From the NCBI GenBank assembly GCA_003242085.1, contig QBML01000008.1, forward strand, positions 1-64,000: a stretch of 64,000 bases of DNA, read 5' to 3'. The stretch's first letter is position 1; each line of letters opens with the position of its first letter. The notes below the pieces were generated by a model. It saw only the letters and a list, made by a program, of their open reading frames with translations. It made no database searches and was not told where the DNA came from. Positions 1 through 7,890 of this stretch are shown piece after piece. A program made the translations under genes and the position numbers. The stretch is from Pseudanabaena frigida (GTDB taxonomy: Bacteria > Cyanobacteriota > Cyanobacteriia > Pseudanabaenales > Pseudanabaenaceae).

Positions 1-636
1 GGGGCTGGGGTTCTAGTTTATGGAACTAGTAAAATTGGCGAAGGTGCTTGTATTGGCGCTTCAAGTTCGATTGTCCGTGCAGTAATTGCTAAGGGTGCGA
101 TCGTACCTCCTTGTTCTTTGATTAGTGGTTTAGAGCAAAGTTCAGTTGAGAAAGAAGTAAGTCCTGCGATCGCCCAAGAATTAGAAATTAACAATACCTA
201 TACTTCACCCACAAACCATTCGTTTACGCATACCTATACATCTGCAAAACCTGTAGGAAATCAATTTATGCAGGGATCGGGATTCAGACAAGTAAGCATT
301 ACTGAAAATATCCCTGATAGTATTCCTGACAATATTGTCGAGCGATCGACTACAGAGACTTATGTGCATACAAGCGTCACCGCTACTTCTGAGAGTGTTG
401 TTGCCAATTCTGTCGAACGCACAGTTACGGAAACTCAAGTGGAAATTCCTGCTGAAGCGAGTGTCGATCAATTCTTAGAAACTGCTGGGGATGAACAAAA
501 TAAGCAAATTAATCCAGTCATCAATCCTCTAGAAACTGATATATCGACCATTGCCACTACTAATTCTGCGCAAGCTAAGGCACATGCTCAATCACAAATT
601 AATCGTTTTATCAAAAGACTTTATCCACAAAACTAA
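1..636 (+). CDS. ccmN: Carboxysome assembly protein CcmN, C-terminal part (5' end outside window)
   Basis: The gene enters the window in frame at base 1, so its N-terminus is missing. The first ~40 codons encode hexapeptide-repeat (left-handed beta-helix) sequence such as KIGEGACIGASSS. A Ser/Thr/Val/Glu-rich linker of about 130 residues follows. The protein ends in a short amphipathic stretch, NRFIKRLYPQN, which fits the encapsulation peptide known at the CcmN C-terminus. In beta-carboxysomes CcmN bridges the CcmM/RuBisCO core and the CcmK shell proteins. The rest of the ccm cluster should lie upstream of the window; the RuBisCO operon is about 59 kb away at the other end. The long linker before the terminal peptide argues against a CcmM or plain gamma-carbonic-anhydrase reading. 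Confidence 0.85.
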   Translation, partial: GAGVLVYGTSKIGEGACIGASSSIVRAVIAKGAIVPPCSLISGLEQSSVEKEVSPAIAQELEINNTYTSPTNHSFTHTYTSAKPVGNQFMQGSGFRQVSITENIPDSIPDNIVERSTTETYVHTSVTATSESVVANSVERTVTETQVEIPAEASVDQFLETAGDEQNKQINPVINPLETDISTIATTNSAQAKAHAQSQINRFIKRLYPQN

Positions 637-665
637 ATCACCCATATAGAGCTTTGCACTTTTTG

Positions 666-724
666 ATAAAACCCATAGAGTAGAAACAGTAGGTTATCCA
701 CTACTTCTATTTTGTGGGTTTTAT
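666..724. terminator. Long imperfect hairpin after ccmN
   Basis: ATAAAACCCA at 666 pairs with TGGGTTTTAT ending at 724, and the stem continues with interruptions through TAGAAGTAG-type sequence. It sits 30 bases after the ccmN stop and probably ends that operon. Its outer arms resemble the AAACCCA/TGGGTTT family seen elsewhere in the window. The remainder of the gap to the next gene (725-971) shows no ORF I can support; the promoter of the next gene should lie there. Confidence 0.6.
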
Positions 725-971
725 AATTTGTTTGTAATCGAGATCCTAGTGTAAGTGACCGCAATCACCAAAAGTTGATGTCTAAATTACACCCTTATTG
801 AAGCTTACCGATTAGTATGTATATAAATAAAATGATTTTTGGTGGCTAAACTTAAAATCATTTAACAAGTAGAAAGATTGTAGATGCAGTTCAGCTAAAG
901 CTTAGGAAACAAAAATACGTAAAGTTTAGTCATTGGTGTCGTTGGGACAACCTTGTTGGAGGAATATGAGG

Positions 972-1151
972 ATGAATAGCACTTTTAGCCTTAAATCTAG
1001 TATTGCCTTGCTAGTTTTGGGTGCTGCTATGCTTGCAGCTCCAAAAGAACCAGCAAAATCAACATTAGCCGCACTCAGTGCTTACCAACCAGAGATAGCT
1101 GCTTCTGCCGTAGAGGTAATTGCTAGCACTATCCAGTATGAAATTGTCTAG
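972..1151 (+). CDS. Small secreted or membrane-anchored peptide (59 aa), unknown
   Basis: Unrecognised small protein. The start is placed at ATG 972 because GGAGGA at 958-963 lies 8 bases upstream; the in-frame ATG at 966 would be only 2 bases from it. The N-terminus MNSTFSLKSS is followed by a hydrophobic run IALLVLGAAMLAA, giving a signal peptide or single membrane anchor, then about 35 mostly small and polar residues. It has its own upstream gap and is followed 20 bases later by a strong hairpin terminator, so it looks like a monocistronic expressed unit. No function can be assigned. Confidence 0.55.
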   Translation: MNSTFSLKSSIALLVLGAAMLAAPKEPAKSTLAALSAYQPEIAASAVEVIASTIQYEIV

Positions 1152-1171
1152 TGAGTTATTTCATAATTCTT

Positions 1172-1208
1172 AAAAAGAGGGGCAGCGCATTACGCCGCCC
1201 CTCTTTTT
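1172..1208 (+). terminator. Rho-independent-type terminator
   Basis: Perfect 12-bp stem AAAAAGAGGGGC / GCCCCTCTTTTT with a 13-base loop, ending in a T-run. It lies 20 bases after the stop codon of the small secreted peptide. Confidence 0.8.
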
Positions 1209-1283
1209 AGCCTTACGCAAAGCCTAGTTAAAAAAGGTAGAATACTAGAGAAAATTTCTGGCTTTGGTGGACAAGGGGCAATT

Positions 1284-3347
1284 TTGGAAAAAGGTACGCT
1301 AGTCGAAGTGAAATTGCATGGCGATCGCCGCCTTGTCGTAATCGATCGGCCTGAAGGCAAGAAACACTTTCAAGCGATCGATGAAAATGGCAATACGCAC
1401 ACCATCCATCCCCGCGAAATTAATTACACCATCAAAGCTAGTGGTGAAAGCACAAGTTTCAACCATCTGCAAATCCCTTCGTTTTTGCAAAAAGTTGAGA
1501 AATTTCTCGATCCTTCTAGCCTAGAAGTGGCATGGGAAATTTTGATAGAAGACAGCCAAGCGACTAGCCCCAACGATCTTGCTAATCTACTATTTTCAGA
1601 AATATCTTCTGTTACCTCCTATGCTTCCTACTGTTTGTTGATTAATGACAAGATTTACTTTAAACAGAAAGGCGATTTGTATGAACCGCGATCGAGTTCT
1701 CAAGTCTTAGAACTAAAACATCAAGCGGAAGCTGCTGCTCAACGCGCTAAATTACTGGAAGAATTTCAGCAAAAACTTACTACTAAGCTTTCTGGTGGTG
1801 AGGTAACATGGACGACTAGCGATCGCGCTCGGTTGGATTGCCTAGAGCGTTATGCTCTTCATGGTGACGAAGCCTCAGACAAAACTGCTGCCCAAGAGCT
1901 TTTAAGTTTTGCCAAACGCTCTAAAAACGAACAAGCCGCTTTCCAAATGTTAGTCGATCTCGGTATTTGGAGCGAACATGAAAATCTGAATTTACTACGC
2001 AGCCAGATTCCGATTCGTTTTGCTAATGAATTGATTGCCGCCGCCCAAGAATGTTTTACAGCACCAATTCCTGACAACATGAGGGACTTGCGGCGCGATC
2101 TCACCCATCTGCATGTTTATACAATTGACGACATCAGCACCACCGAAATTGATGATGGGTTGAGCATTGAGACTCTTGCTGACGGGAAAAAACGTATTTG
2201 GATTCATATTGCCGATCCAACAAGATGGCTCGATCCTGAAAGTCCTCTGGACAAAGATGCTCGTAAGCGCGGAACTAGTGTCTATTTGCCCACAGGCGTG
2301 ATCCCGATGTTCCCGATTGAGTTGGCGGCTGGCCCTATGAGCTTGATCGAGAACAAGGTCTGTCATGCGCTCTCTTTTGCAGTCGATCTTGATGAAGTCG
2401 GCGCAGTTGCTAATTATGAGATCGTGGCAAGTTTGGTGAAACCGAACTATCGCCTTACCTATGAAGATGTCGAGGAAATGCTACAACTAGGGGTGGAAGA
2501 CGATCTCGATCGCCTTGCGGACTTTGCTCGCCTCCGCAAAAAATGGCGTGTCGATCAGGGGGCGATCGAAATTCATTTACCTGATACCAGCGTTAAGGTT
2601 GATTCTAAAAATGGCGATCGCCTGACCTTAGAACTGATGGAAGATACCTTCTCGCGTCAACTAGTCGCCGAGATGATGATTCTCGCTGGGGAAGTTGCTG
2701 CCAAATTCGCCCAAACCAATAATATTCCCATCCCCTATCGCTACCAAGAACAGCCCGAATTGCCACCTCTCGATACTTTAATGCAATTGCCATCGGGACC
2801 AGTACGCGAATTTGCAATTTGTCGCTGCATGACTAAAGGTTCTCTGGGGCTATATGCCTCACGCCATGCAGGTTTGGGGCTCGATGCGTATGCACAGGTG
2901 ACTTCACCAATTCGGCGATATAGCGATCTACTGGCTCATTGGCAGATCAAAGCTTTTTTACGTGGGGAGTCTTTGCCGTTTACGGCGGAAAGACTTACCG
3001 AAATTTTGCAGGCGATCGATCCTGCAATTTGGGATGCCAATCAGGTTGAGCGCCAGTCAGTAAAATATTGGAGTTTGGAATATTTGCGCCGCAACAAAGA
3101 TGTGGTGTGGGAAGCACTGATGCTCGACTGGTTGCGCGAAAATGAAAAGCTGGCTCTAGTTCTAATCGAAGATTTGGGCTTGAAATTGCCAATGCGAATT
3201 AATCGCCAGATTCAAGTGGGCGATAATCTGCGAATCAAAACTGGCGAAGTCGATCCCCGTAAGGACATTATTTACTTCCAAGAAGCTCAACAATCTACCT
3301 CAATCTTAGAAATGGAGATGGAGAGAGATAGCGAAGCCGTCACTTAG
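1284..3347 (+). CDS. RNase II/RNase R family 3'-5' exoribonuclease
   Basis: The 687-residue product carries the RNB catalytic domain in its second half. The signature acidic cluster is visible (TIDDISTTEIDDGLSIE, then WIHIADPTRW), as is the later substrate-channel motif QVTSPIRRYSDLLAH. RNB enzymes degrade RNA processively from the 3' end with Mg2+ held by these aspartates. The N-terminal half contains OB/cold-shock-like sequence, and the C-terminus ends in a short S1-like stretch. The start is TTG at 1284 with AAGGGG about 6 bases upstream; no ATG nearby preserves the N-terminus. At 687 residues it is shorter than E. coli RNase R and near RNase II size, so I leave the symbol blank (rnb or vacB are used for such genes). 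Confidence 0.9.
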   Translation: MEKGTLVEVKLHGDRRLVVIDRPEGKKHFQAIDENGNTHTIHPREINYTIKASGESTSFNHLQIPSFLQKVEKFLDPSSLEVAWEILIEDSQATSPNDLANLLFSEISSVTSYASYCLLINDKIYFKQKGDLYEPRSSSQVLELKHQAEAAAQRAKLLEEFQQKLTTKLSGGEVTWTTSDRARLDCLERYALHGDEASDKTAAQELLSFAKRSKNEQAAFQMLVDLGIWSEHENLNLLRSQIPIRFANELIAAAQECFTAPIPDNMRDLRRDLTHLHVYTIDDISTTEIDDGLSIETLADGKKRIWIHIADPTRWLDPESPLDKDARKRGTSVYLPTGVIPMFPIELAAGPMSLIENKVCHALSFAVDLDEVGAVANYEIVASLVKPNYRLTYEDVEEMLQLGVEDDLDRLADFARLRKKWRVDQGAIEIHLPDTSVKVDSKNGDRLTLELMEDTFSRQLVAEMMILAGEVAAKFAQTNNIPIPYRYQEQPELPPLDTLMQLPSGPVREFAICRCMTKGSLGLYASRHAGLGLDAYAQVTSPIRRYSDLLAHWQIKAFLRGESLPFTAERLTEILQAIDPAIWDANQVERQSVKYWSLEYLRRNKDVVWEALMLDWLRENEKLALVLIEDLGLKLPMRINRQIQVGDNLRIKTGEVDPRKDIIYFQEAQQSTSILEMEMERDSEAVT

Positions 3348-3381
3348 AGTCTAAGTTCGCTATTCTTTAAATTAATGTGAT

Positions 3382-3407
3382 GCCAAGTTAATTTTTATTC
3401 ACTTGGC
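3382..3407. terminator. Weak hairpin between convergent genes
   Basis: GCCAAGT at 3382-3388 and ACTTGGC at 3401-3407 form a 7-bp stem around an AT-rich loop. It lies between the convergent exoribonuclease and DUF5615 genes and overlaps the last codons of the latter. A bidirectional terminator is possible but weakly supported. Confidence 0.3.
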
Positions 3408-3740
3408 TGGGCGCACTACACTAATTAATTTGCCTGAAAATGATGACTCTGCCAACATTGTTGCATGAATGCGTTTTGCTAAGCCAAGTCTATCTGAGTC
3501 ATCCGTACAAATAACAATACCTTCATGAATTGGAGCAAAACGATGCAACCGTTTGAAATCCTTACGATTTAATGTTAGTACTAGTCGCTTGTTACTACTG
3601 GCAAATATAAGAACTAGATCGTCAGGAATTTTTAAATTAGCATTTCCTGCTTCTTGGACAGTGAGAACATCATGCCCAAAATCACGTAAGTGTTCTACGA
3701 CCTCAAAGGAAAACTGTTCATCCGTATACAAACGTGCCAT
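3399..3740 (-). CDS. DUF5615 family PIN-like toxin
   Basis: 113 residues beginning MARLYTDEQFSFEVVEHLRD. It has the DUF5615/Mut7-C-type layout: an N-terminal acidic motif (TDEQF), a central DLVLIFASSNKRLVLTLNRKDF segment matching the PIN-like core acidic strand, then HEGIVICTDD. Such proteins are predicted metal-dependent ribonuclease toxins. The start codon overlaps the stop of the upstream DUF433 gene by one base (TAATG), so the two are translationally coupled. The pairing with DUF433 is a recurring toxin-antitoxin arrangement in cyanobacteria. Confidence 0.8.
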   Translation of the reverse strand: MARLYTDEQFSFEVVEHLRDFGHDVLTVQEAGNANLKIPDDLVLIFASSNKRLVLTLNRKDFKRLHRFAPIHEGIVICTDDSDRLGLAKRIHATMLAESSFSGKLISVVRPAK

Positions 3741-4066
3741 TAGTCTTCTTCGTTTTCTTTAATGGCGAGTGCAATTTCTTCAGGATAGGCTGCGGCATAA
3801 ACCCAAGCATTAGCCAAATCAGTTGCGGAGAGAGTTGGATAGTCTTTTAAAAGTTGAGCTTCGCTAATACCTATGTTGCGAGCATTAACTAATACCCATA
3901 CAGGAATGCGAGTTCTAACAATACATGCATCTCCACCGCAGACATTGGGCGTTTTCTCGATTCCCCGCCAAGGACTGCTTAAACTTTGTACTAATATCTG
4001 AATTGCCTGTGCTTTTTCGTTTGCTGTTAGGGCGAGTAGTTGTGGCTCTAGATTTTGAAGTGTCAT
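3740..4066 (-). CDS. DUF433 family antitoxin
   Basis: 108 residues. The C-terminal ~70 residues match DUF433: TPNVCGGDACIVRTRIPVWVLV, then LLKDYPTLSATDLANAWVYAA, a winged-helix-like module. The N-terminal ~35 residues (LTANEKAQAIQILVQSL) form a helical extension often seen on cyanobacterial members. It is the first gene of a two-gene unit with the DUF5615 toxin and is expected to neutralise it and autorepress. The promoter should lie in 4067-4170; no operator could be identified. Confidence 0.8.
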   Translation of the reverse strand: MTLQNLEPQLLALTANEKAQAIQILVQSLSSPWRGIEKTPNVCGGDACIVRTRIPVWVLVNARNIGISEAQLLKDYPTLSATDLANAWVYAAAYPEEIALAIKENEED

Positions 4067-4168
4067 AAAACTCCTACCAACTTAAGAGCATAGGATACTC
4101 AATATTATAAAAGAACAATCTTTCCAAATATTAGGATTGACTGAAATTAAAGCGATCGCAAACTTATC

Positions 4169-4219
4169 ATTATAAAAAAATAGAGTCAGCACAAAGTGCT
4201 GACTCTATTTTTTTATAAT
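4169..4219. repeat. Perfect 24-bp palindromic hairpin
   Basis: Arms 4169-4192 and 4196-4219 are fully complementary around an AAA loop, with the stem containing TAGAGTCAGCAC. Its ends are runs of A and T, so it can terminate transcription in both directions. It lies between the toxin-antitoxin pair and the cinA group. It belongs with the many long hairpins of this window. Confidence 0.8.
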
Positions 4220-4270
4220 TTGATTTTTAATAAGGCAATAAGCGATCGCCCAACATCCCCCCTAACATAA

Positions 4271-4297
4271 TATAAGACCCGCTAAGCGAGTCTTATA
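4271..4297 (-). terminator. Hairpin downstream of the 47-aa ORF
   Basis: TATAAGAC pairs with GTCTTATA, and CGCT pairs with AGCG inside, with one mismatch. It lies 4 bases past the stop of the small minus-strand ORF and is the likely end of the cinA transcript. Confidence 0.55.
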
Positions 4298-4300
4298 ACC

Positions 4301-4444
4301 TTAATGGCGACGGTCGCGGCGTGAGTTATTTCTTACTGGTATAGGAATTAACTCAGGCTGAGGTTGATTTTGACCCAAAAGGGCTTCCAAAACGCGATTT
4401 AGAATTTCGCCGATATCCTGCAATACTTTCTTGATCGCTTTCAC
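4301..4444 (-). CDS. Small basic protein (47 aa) downstream of cinA, unknown
   Basis: GTG start at 4444 with AGGGAG centred about 10 bases upstream, TAA stop at 4301. The product begins (M)KAIKKVLQDIGEILNRVLEA, a plausible amphipathic helix, continues through a Gln/Pro-rich linker (QNQPQPELIPIP) and ends in a very basic tail, RRDRRH. It starts 33 bases after the cinA stop on the same strand and is followed at once by a hairpin, so it looks like the last gene of that transcript. I do not recognise it. The ribosome site, helix pattern and terminator placement support a real gene, but composition alone cannot prove it. Confidence 0.5.
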   Translation of the reverse strand: MKAIKKVLQDIGEILNRVLEALLGQNQPQPELIPIPVRNNSRRDRRH

Positions 4445-4477
4445 TATGCTTGGCTCCCTATCATCATCTAGGTTTAT

Positions 4478-5737
4478 TTAATCAATCATAACAAATCTTT
4501 TCCTAAACAAATCTAAAGCTGAGCTTACAGTTGCCTTTCTGATCCAATTTCTACCCCTAGAGGGACTAAAACGTAACTCGATCGCCTCGACTTTGCCATC
4601 TGGATGCGCGATCCCCACATAAACTAATCCTACAGGTTTTGTCTCCGTACCACCATTTGGCCCAGCGATCCCCGTAATGCTGATCCCCCAGTCCGATTTG
4701 ATTTTAGACTTGACCCCGATCGCCATTTGTTCGGCAACGATCGCACTAACTGCCCCATACCGATCGAGAATTTGGCGATCGACATTTAGTAAATCAACTT
4801 TGACATCATTGCTATAACTGATTACACCGCCGAGAAAATAACTAGAGCTGCCCGATACTTCTGTTAGGGTCTCACCCAGCCATCCGCCTGTGCAGGATTC
4901 AGCAACTGCTAGAGTTTGACCGCGTTCCAGTAAAAGCTTACCTGCCACAGTCGCCAGCGTATCTTCATCAGTACCATAACAAAACTCGCCAGTTAGTTCG
5001 CGGATCTCCGCTTCAACGGGAGCAATTAAGGCGATCGCTTCTTCTTGTGTATTTGCCCTTGCCGTGATCCTGAGCCTTGCTTGTCCGTAGTTAGCATAAG
5101 GTGCAACCGTAGGATTTTTGAGATCGAATAAATGATTGACTTTCGTTGCAAGCGTAGACTCGGCGATGCCCCAGTAGAGCAAAACTTTAGAATGAAATGT
5201 TCCCTGTCCGTAGTTTCTATCTTGCAGTAAAGGTGAAGCGGTTTGCTTCCACATAGGATACATTTCACTGGGTACGCCAGGGAAAGTGAGGATCAATAAA
5301 TTTGGTTGTGGTTCCCAGATCATGCCTGGAGCAGTACCAACGGGATTATGTAAAATCTCTGCGCCCTTGGGCAGTAACGCTTGCTTACGGTTGTTGGCGG
5401 TAAGAGTTCTGCCCGTTTGCGCCGCCATCTGCTGGATACGCTCCCAAATCTCGGGACGTTCCTCGAGCGGTGTATTGAAGAAATTGGCGATCGCCTCAGT
5501 AGTGAGATCGTCAGGTGTGGGGCCAAGCCCGCCAGTAGTGATAATCAAGTTAGAACGGCTGGCAGCAATTTCTAAAGCCTGATGAATGCGATCGGGATTA
5601 TCCCCAACAACGGTTTGATAAAAATGAGGGACTCCCAATAAAGCAAGTTGCTGTGCCAAATACTGGGCATTACTATTAAGAATTTCGCCTAGTAATAGCT
5701 CCGTACCGATACAAAGGATTTCTGCGCCAACACTCAT
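4478..5737 (-). CDS. cinA: CinA family protein (competence/damage-inducible; NMN deamidase domain)
   Basis: 419 residues, the usual length for two-domain CinA. The N-terminal COG1058/MoaB-like domain has GAEILCIGTELLLGEI and the GGLGPTPDD motif. The C-terminal ~165 residues form the nicotinamide-nucleotide amidase (PncC) domain: LAVAESCTGGWLGETLTEV, later GISITGIAGPNGGT. The family handles pyridine nucleotides (NMN deamidation and ADP-ribose pyrophosphatase activities have been reported) and is linked with competence in Gram-positives. It is the third gene of a minus-strand run after rpsP and the KH protein, with a terminator-like hairpin in between. Confidence 0.92.
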   Translation of the reverse strand: MSVGAEILCIGTELLLGEILNSNAQYLAQQLALLGVPHFYQTVVGDNPDRIHQALEIAASRSNLIITTGGLGPTPDDLTTEAIANFFNTPLEERPEIWERIQQMAAQTGRTLTANNRKQALLPKGAEILHNPVGTAPGMIWEPQPNLLILTFPGVPSEMYPMWKQTASPLLQDRNYGQGTFHSKVLLYWGIAESTLATKVNHLFDLKNPTVAPYANYGQARLRITARANTQEEAIALIAPVEAEIRELTGEFCYGTDEDTLATVAGKLLLERGQTLAVAESCTGGWLGETLTEVSGSSSYFLGGVISYSNDVKVDLLNVDRQILDRYGAVSAIVAEQMAIGVKSKIKSDWGISITGIAGPNGGTETKPVGLVYVGIAHPDGKVEAIELRFSPSRGRNWIRKATVSSALDLFRKRFVMID

Positions 5738-5761
5738 ATGCTTGATCTCACTAGTTTCTAC

Positions 5762-5794
5762 AAATAAAAGGGGTGCTTTGCACCCCTTTTATTT
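5762..5794 (-). terminator. Terminator after the KH-domain gene
   Basis: 15-bp perfect stem (AAAAGGGGTGC/GCACCCCTTTT core) with a TTT loop, ending in A/T runs. It begins at the KH-protein stop codon and lies 25 bases before the cinA start, so it probably separates rpsP-khpA from cinA. Confidence 0.75.
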
Positions 5795-6171
5795 TAGTTA
5801 TTGATTTCCCGTTGCTTTGGCTTTTCAACATTGATCCGAGGACGCTCAACTTGGACTTGTTGTCGTTCTGGCTCAGAACGATCTGTATTTCGGTCTTGAT
5901 AATCGTCAGAATTGGCGTTAGGGGTCGGGTCAAAGACTTCAAATCTAGCGTTATGACCAGCTTCTTCGGCCGCGGTCATAACCACTGTCCGAACTGCTTG
6001 GATTGTCCGTCCCCCTTTACCAAAAATTCGCCCCCGATCTTCTGGATCGAAAGCAACTCTGATCCAGACGCGATCGCTTTTGCTATTTGACTCAAAATCT
6101 ACCCGCAAGGCATCTGGATGAGCTAATAATGGCTTCAGCAAAAAACTAATTAAGGCGTTATAGTCTGGCAC
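5794..6171 (-). CDS. KH-domain RNA-binding protein (KhpA-like)
   Basis: The core (PDYNALISFLLKPLLAHPD) followed by WIRVAFDPEDRGRIFGKGGR carries the GxxG loop (GKGG) of a single KH domain, as in KhpA/YlqC. A charged, Arg/Gln/Glu/Pro-rich tail of about 40 residues follows and looks disordered. KhpA proteins bind RNA and sit next to rpsP in many bacteria, as here (gap of 39 bases). I chose GTG 6171 because the family starts just before the PDY motif; TTG 6189 would add six residues (frame ACTTGTGCCA is duplicated there). Neither start has a good ribosome site. Confidence 0.85.
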   Translation of the reverse strand: MPDYNALISFLLKPLLAHPDALRVDFESNSKSDRVWIRVAFDPEDRGRIFGKGGRTIQAVRTVVMTAAEEAGHNARFEVFDPTPNANSDDYQDRNTDRSEPERQQVQVERPRINVEKPKQREINN

Positions 6172-6210
6172 AAGTTTAGATTGGCACAAGTTAGAAATTA
6201 ATTCAGCGAA

Positions 6211-6459
6211 TTAGGCAGTAACGAGATCGAATACCTTAGCTTTTTCAAGGATGCGACGTACTGTGTCGGTAGGTTGAGCACCTTGCTTAATGCGAAGAAC
6301 GATCGCAGGTACATCGAGTTGGGTTTCTTTGGTGCGTGGGTTATAGAAACCAAGCTCGGCGAGGGGACGACCATCGCGACGGCTGGTGCTGTTTACGGCA
6401 ACGATGCGATAGCTGGCTTCAAACTTTTTGCCAAATCGCTTTAATCTCAACTTCATCAT
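6211..6459 (-). CDS. rpsP: 30S ribosomal protein S16
   Basis: 82 residues beginning [20 protein letters not shown], the canonical bS16 N-terminus, with the [14 protein letters not shown] signature. Full length. It assembles early in the small ribosomal subunit. It heads the minus-strand rpsP-KH protein pair; the promoter should be in the 430-base gap upstream. Confidence 0.97.
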   Translation of the reverse strand: MMKLRLKRFGKKFEASYRIVAVNSTSRRDGRPLAELGFYNPRTKETQLDVPAIVLRIKQGAQPTDTVRRILEKAKVFDLVTA

Positions 6460-6619
6460 GGGTTTATGGCTCTAATTTCTGCGTGATTCGGTTCAATATT
6501 TTAGCAGAATTATAATCCTAGCATTATTAGAATATGTTTGAAAAGTATGTGCGAAGTGTTTATTTTTAGATTTTACGATTAGCACGATCGGCGATCGCCT
6601 ACCTGTAACTTGTAAGCGG

Positions 6620-6673
6620 CTTCGGCTCTGCTCAGTCGGCATAAACCCATGATGAAGTTGAGCGGAGCCGAAG
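6620..6673. repeat. Inverted repeat CTTCGGCTCTGCTCA ... TGAGCGGAGCCGAAG
   Basis: 15-base arms (one G.T wobble) separated by 24 bases. It is the only structured element I see in the 6460-6892 spacer between the divergent rpsP and desaturase genes. HIP1 sites flank it. It is probably a dispersed chromosomal repeat; a regulatory role is unproven. Confidence 0.55.
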
Positions 6674-6892
6674 TCTTAGGATTTGTATATCAACGCTCGC
6701 CTGTGATGAGTATCACTACCACACAATCTTGAAGCAAGGACAATCAAAATAACTTAATCCTGAAAGTGATCCTAAAAGTGAGTCTTTAAGTCCGATCGAC
6801 TCAGGCAATCTTAAATAGAGTGAAACTAAAGACTCACGATCGCAAGTTAATCGCAACTTATATTTAATTTACCTTTGAGAATCTCCAAGTCT

Positions 6893-7879
6893 ATGCAAAC
6901 ACAACTATTCTCAGGCAAGGATAATTTGAGGCTTGAGCAAGGCTCTACCCACGAAGAAAAGCCAAAGCTAGATCCCGAACTGCTCAAGCAATTACATAGT
7001 CTCGATCGACACCCTCAACGCTTGCCAATGTTCATTGGTTTATACTCGCTAGCAGCATTTGCAGCTTATGCATTAGTGCATGCGATCGCATCACCTTGGG
7101 TATATCTTCTCTGTTTACCCTTATACCTATTGGCGGCAGCTTCCTTACATGGCATTAGTCTATTTACCCATGAAGGCGTGCATGGAGTTCTAAGTCGCAA
7201 TTTTCATTGGAATCGATGGCTGAGCATCCTTTGTGCATTACCCGTTGGGCAAAACTTTTCAGCTTATAAAGTTCTCCATCTCAAGCATCACAGGCACTTG
7301 GGTGTGAAAGGAGATCCCGATCGTTATAAGAACTATACAAAATGGAATTGGCTCGCATTTTTGATGCATTGGGGCAGATTAATTATTGGCTATCCCGTCT
7401 ATATTATTGCGATTCCGATTCTTGGGTTTTGGCAGGGAAATAAATCAGAACGAGTATGGATTGCGATCGAAGTTGCCTTACTTGGGATATTAGTGACAGC
7501 GGTGCTACGATCTCCTATTCCTTCAGCATTCCTAATTCACGGTTGGCTGATTCCGATGCTTTGGATTAATACAATGGTAAATATTCGCGGCATGAGTCAA
7601 CACACCTTGCTCGAAGATGAAGACGATTTGATTCGCGGAACTCGCACTATTCTCACAATTCCCTTGGTGCGCTTCTTTATGTGTAATGAGAACTATCACT
7701 TAGAACATCATCTCTATCCCGCTGTGCCTTGGTATCATTTACCCCGTCTTCACCAAGAATTGAAGTCAGATCTCGTTCAACAGGGTGCGCCTTACATTCC
7801 TTCTTATTTTTCTTTTGTAAGAGATTTTATCGCTGCCAGTTTTCAGCGTCAGCCCGTCGGTAGTGTCGTGATTAATTGA
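6893..7879 (+). CDS. Membrane fatty-acid-desaturase-type di-iron oxygenase
   Basis: 328 residues from ATG 6893 (a TTG at 6875 is the alternative). The three histidine clusters of the family are present: HEGVH at about 93-97, HLKHHRH at 129-135 and HLEHH at 269-273. Several hydrophobic segments lie between them (about 45-90, 150-180, 190-225). Such enzymes desaturate or hydroxylate lipids or carotenoids using ferredoxin-derived electrons. It heads a four-gene plus-strand run; the next gene starts 11 bases after its stop. The partners (haem-oxygenase-like di-iron enzyme, aminocarboxypropyl transferase, GNAT) suggest a dedicated pathway rather than general lipid desaturation. Substrate unknown. 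Confidence 0.8.
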   Translation: MQTQLFSGKDNLRLEQGSTHEEKPKLDPELLKQLHSLDRHPQRLPMFIGLYSLAAFAAYALVHAIASPWVYLLCLPLYLLAAASLHGISLFTHEGVHGVLSRNFHWNRWLSILCALPVGQNFSAYKVLHLKHHRHLGVKGDPDRYKNYTKWNWLAFLMHWGRLIIGYPVYIIAIPILGFWQGNKSERVWIAIEVALLGILVTAVLRSPIPSAFLIHGWLIPMLWINTMVNIRGMSQHTLLEDEDDLIRGTRTILTIPLVRFFMCNENYHLEHHLYPAVPWYHLPRLHQELKSDLVQQGAPYIPSYFSFVRDFIAASFQRQPVGSVVIN

Positions 7880-7890
7880 GGAGAAAGAGA

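Noticed and set aside
5286-5582. 98-residue ORF antisense to cinA
   Set aside because: Lies wholly inside cinA, with no ribosome site and Cys/Leu-rich low-complexity composition; shadow frame.
6620-6673. Riboswitch upstream of the desaturase operon
   Set aside because: Only a simple inverted repeat was found; no conserved aptamer pattern could be matched.
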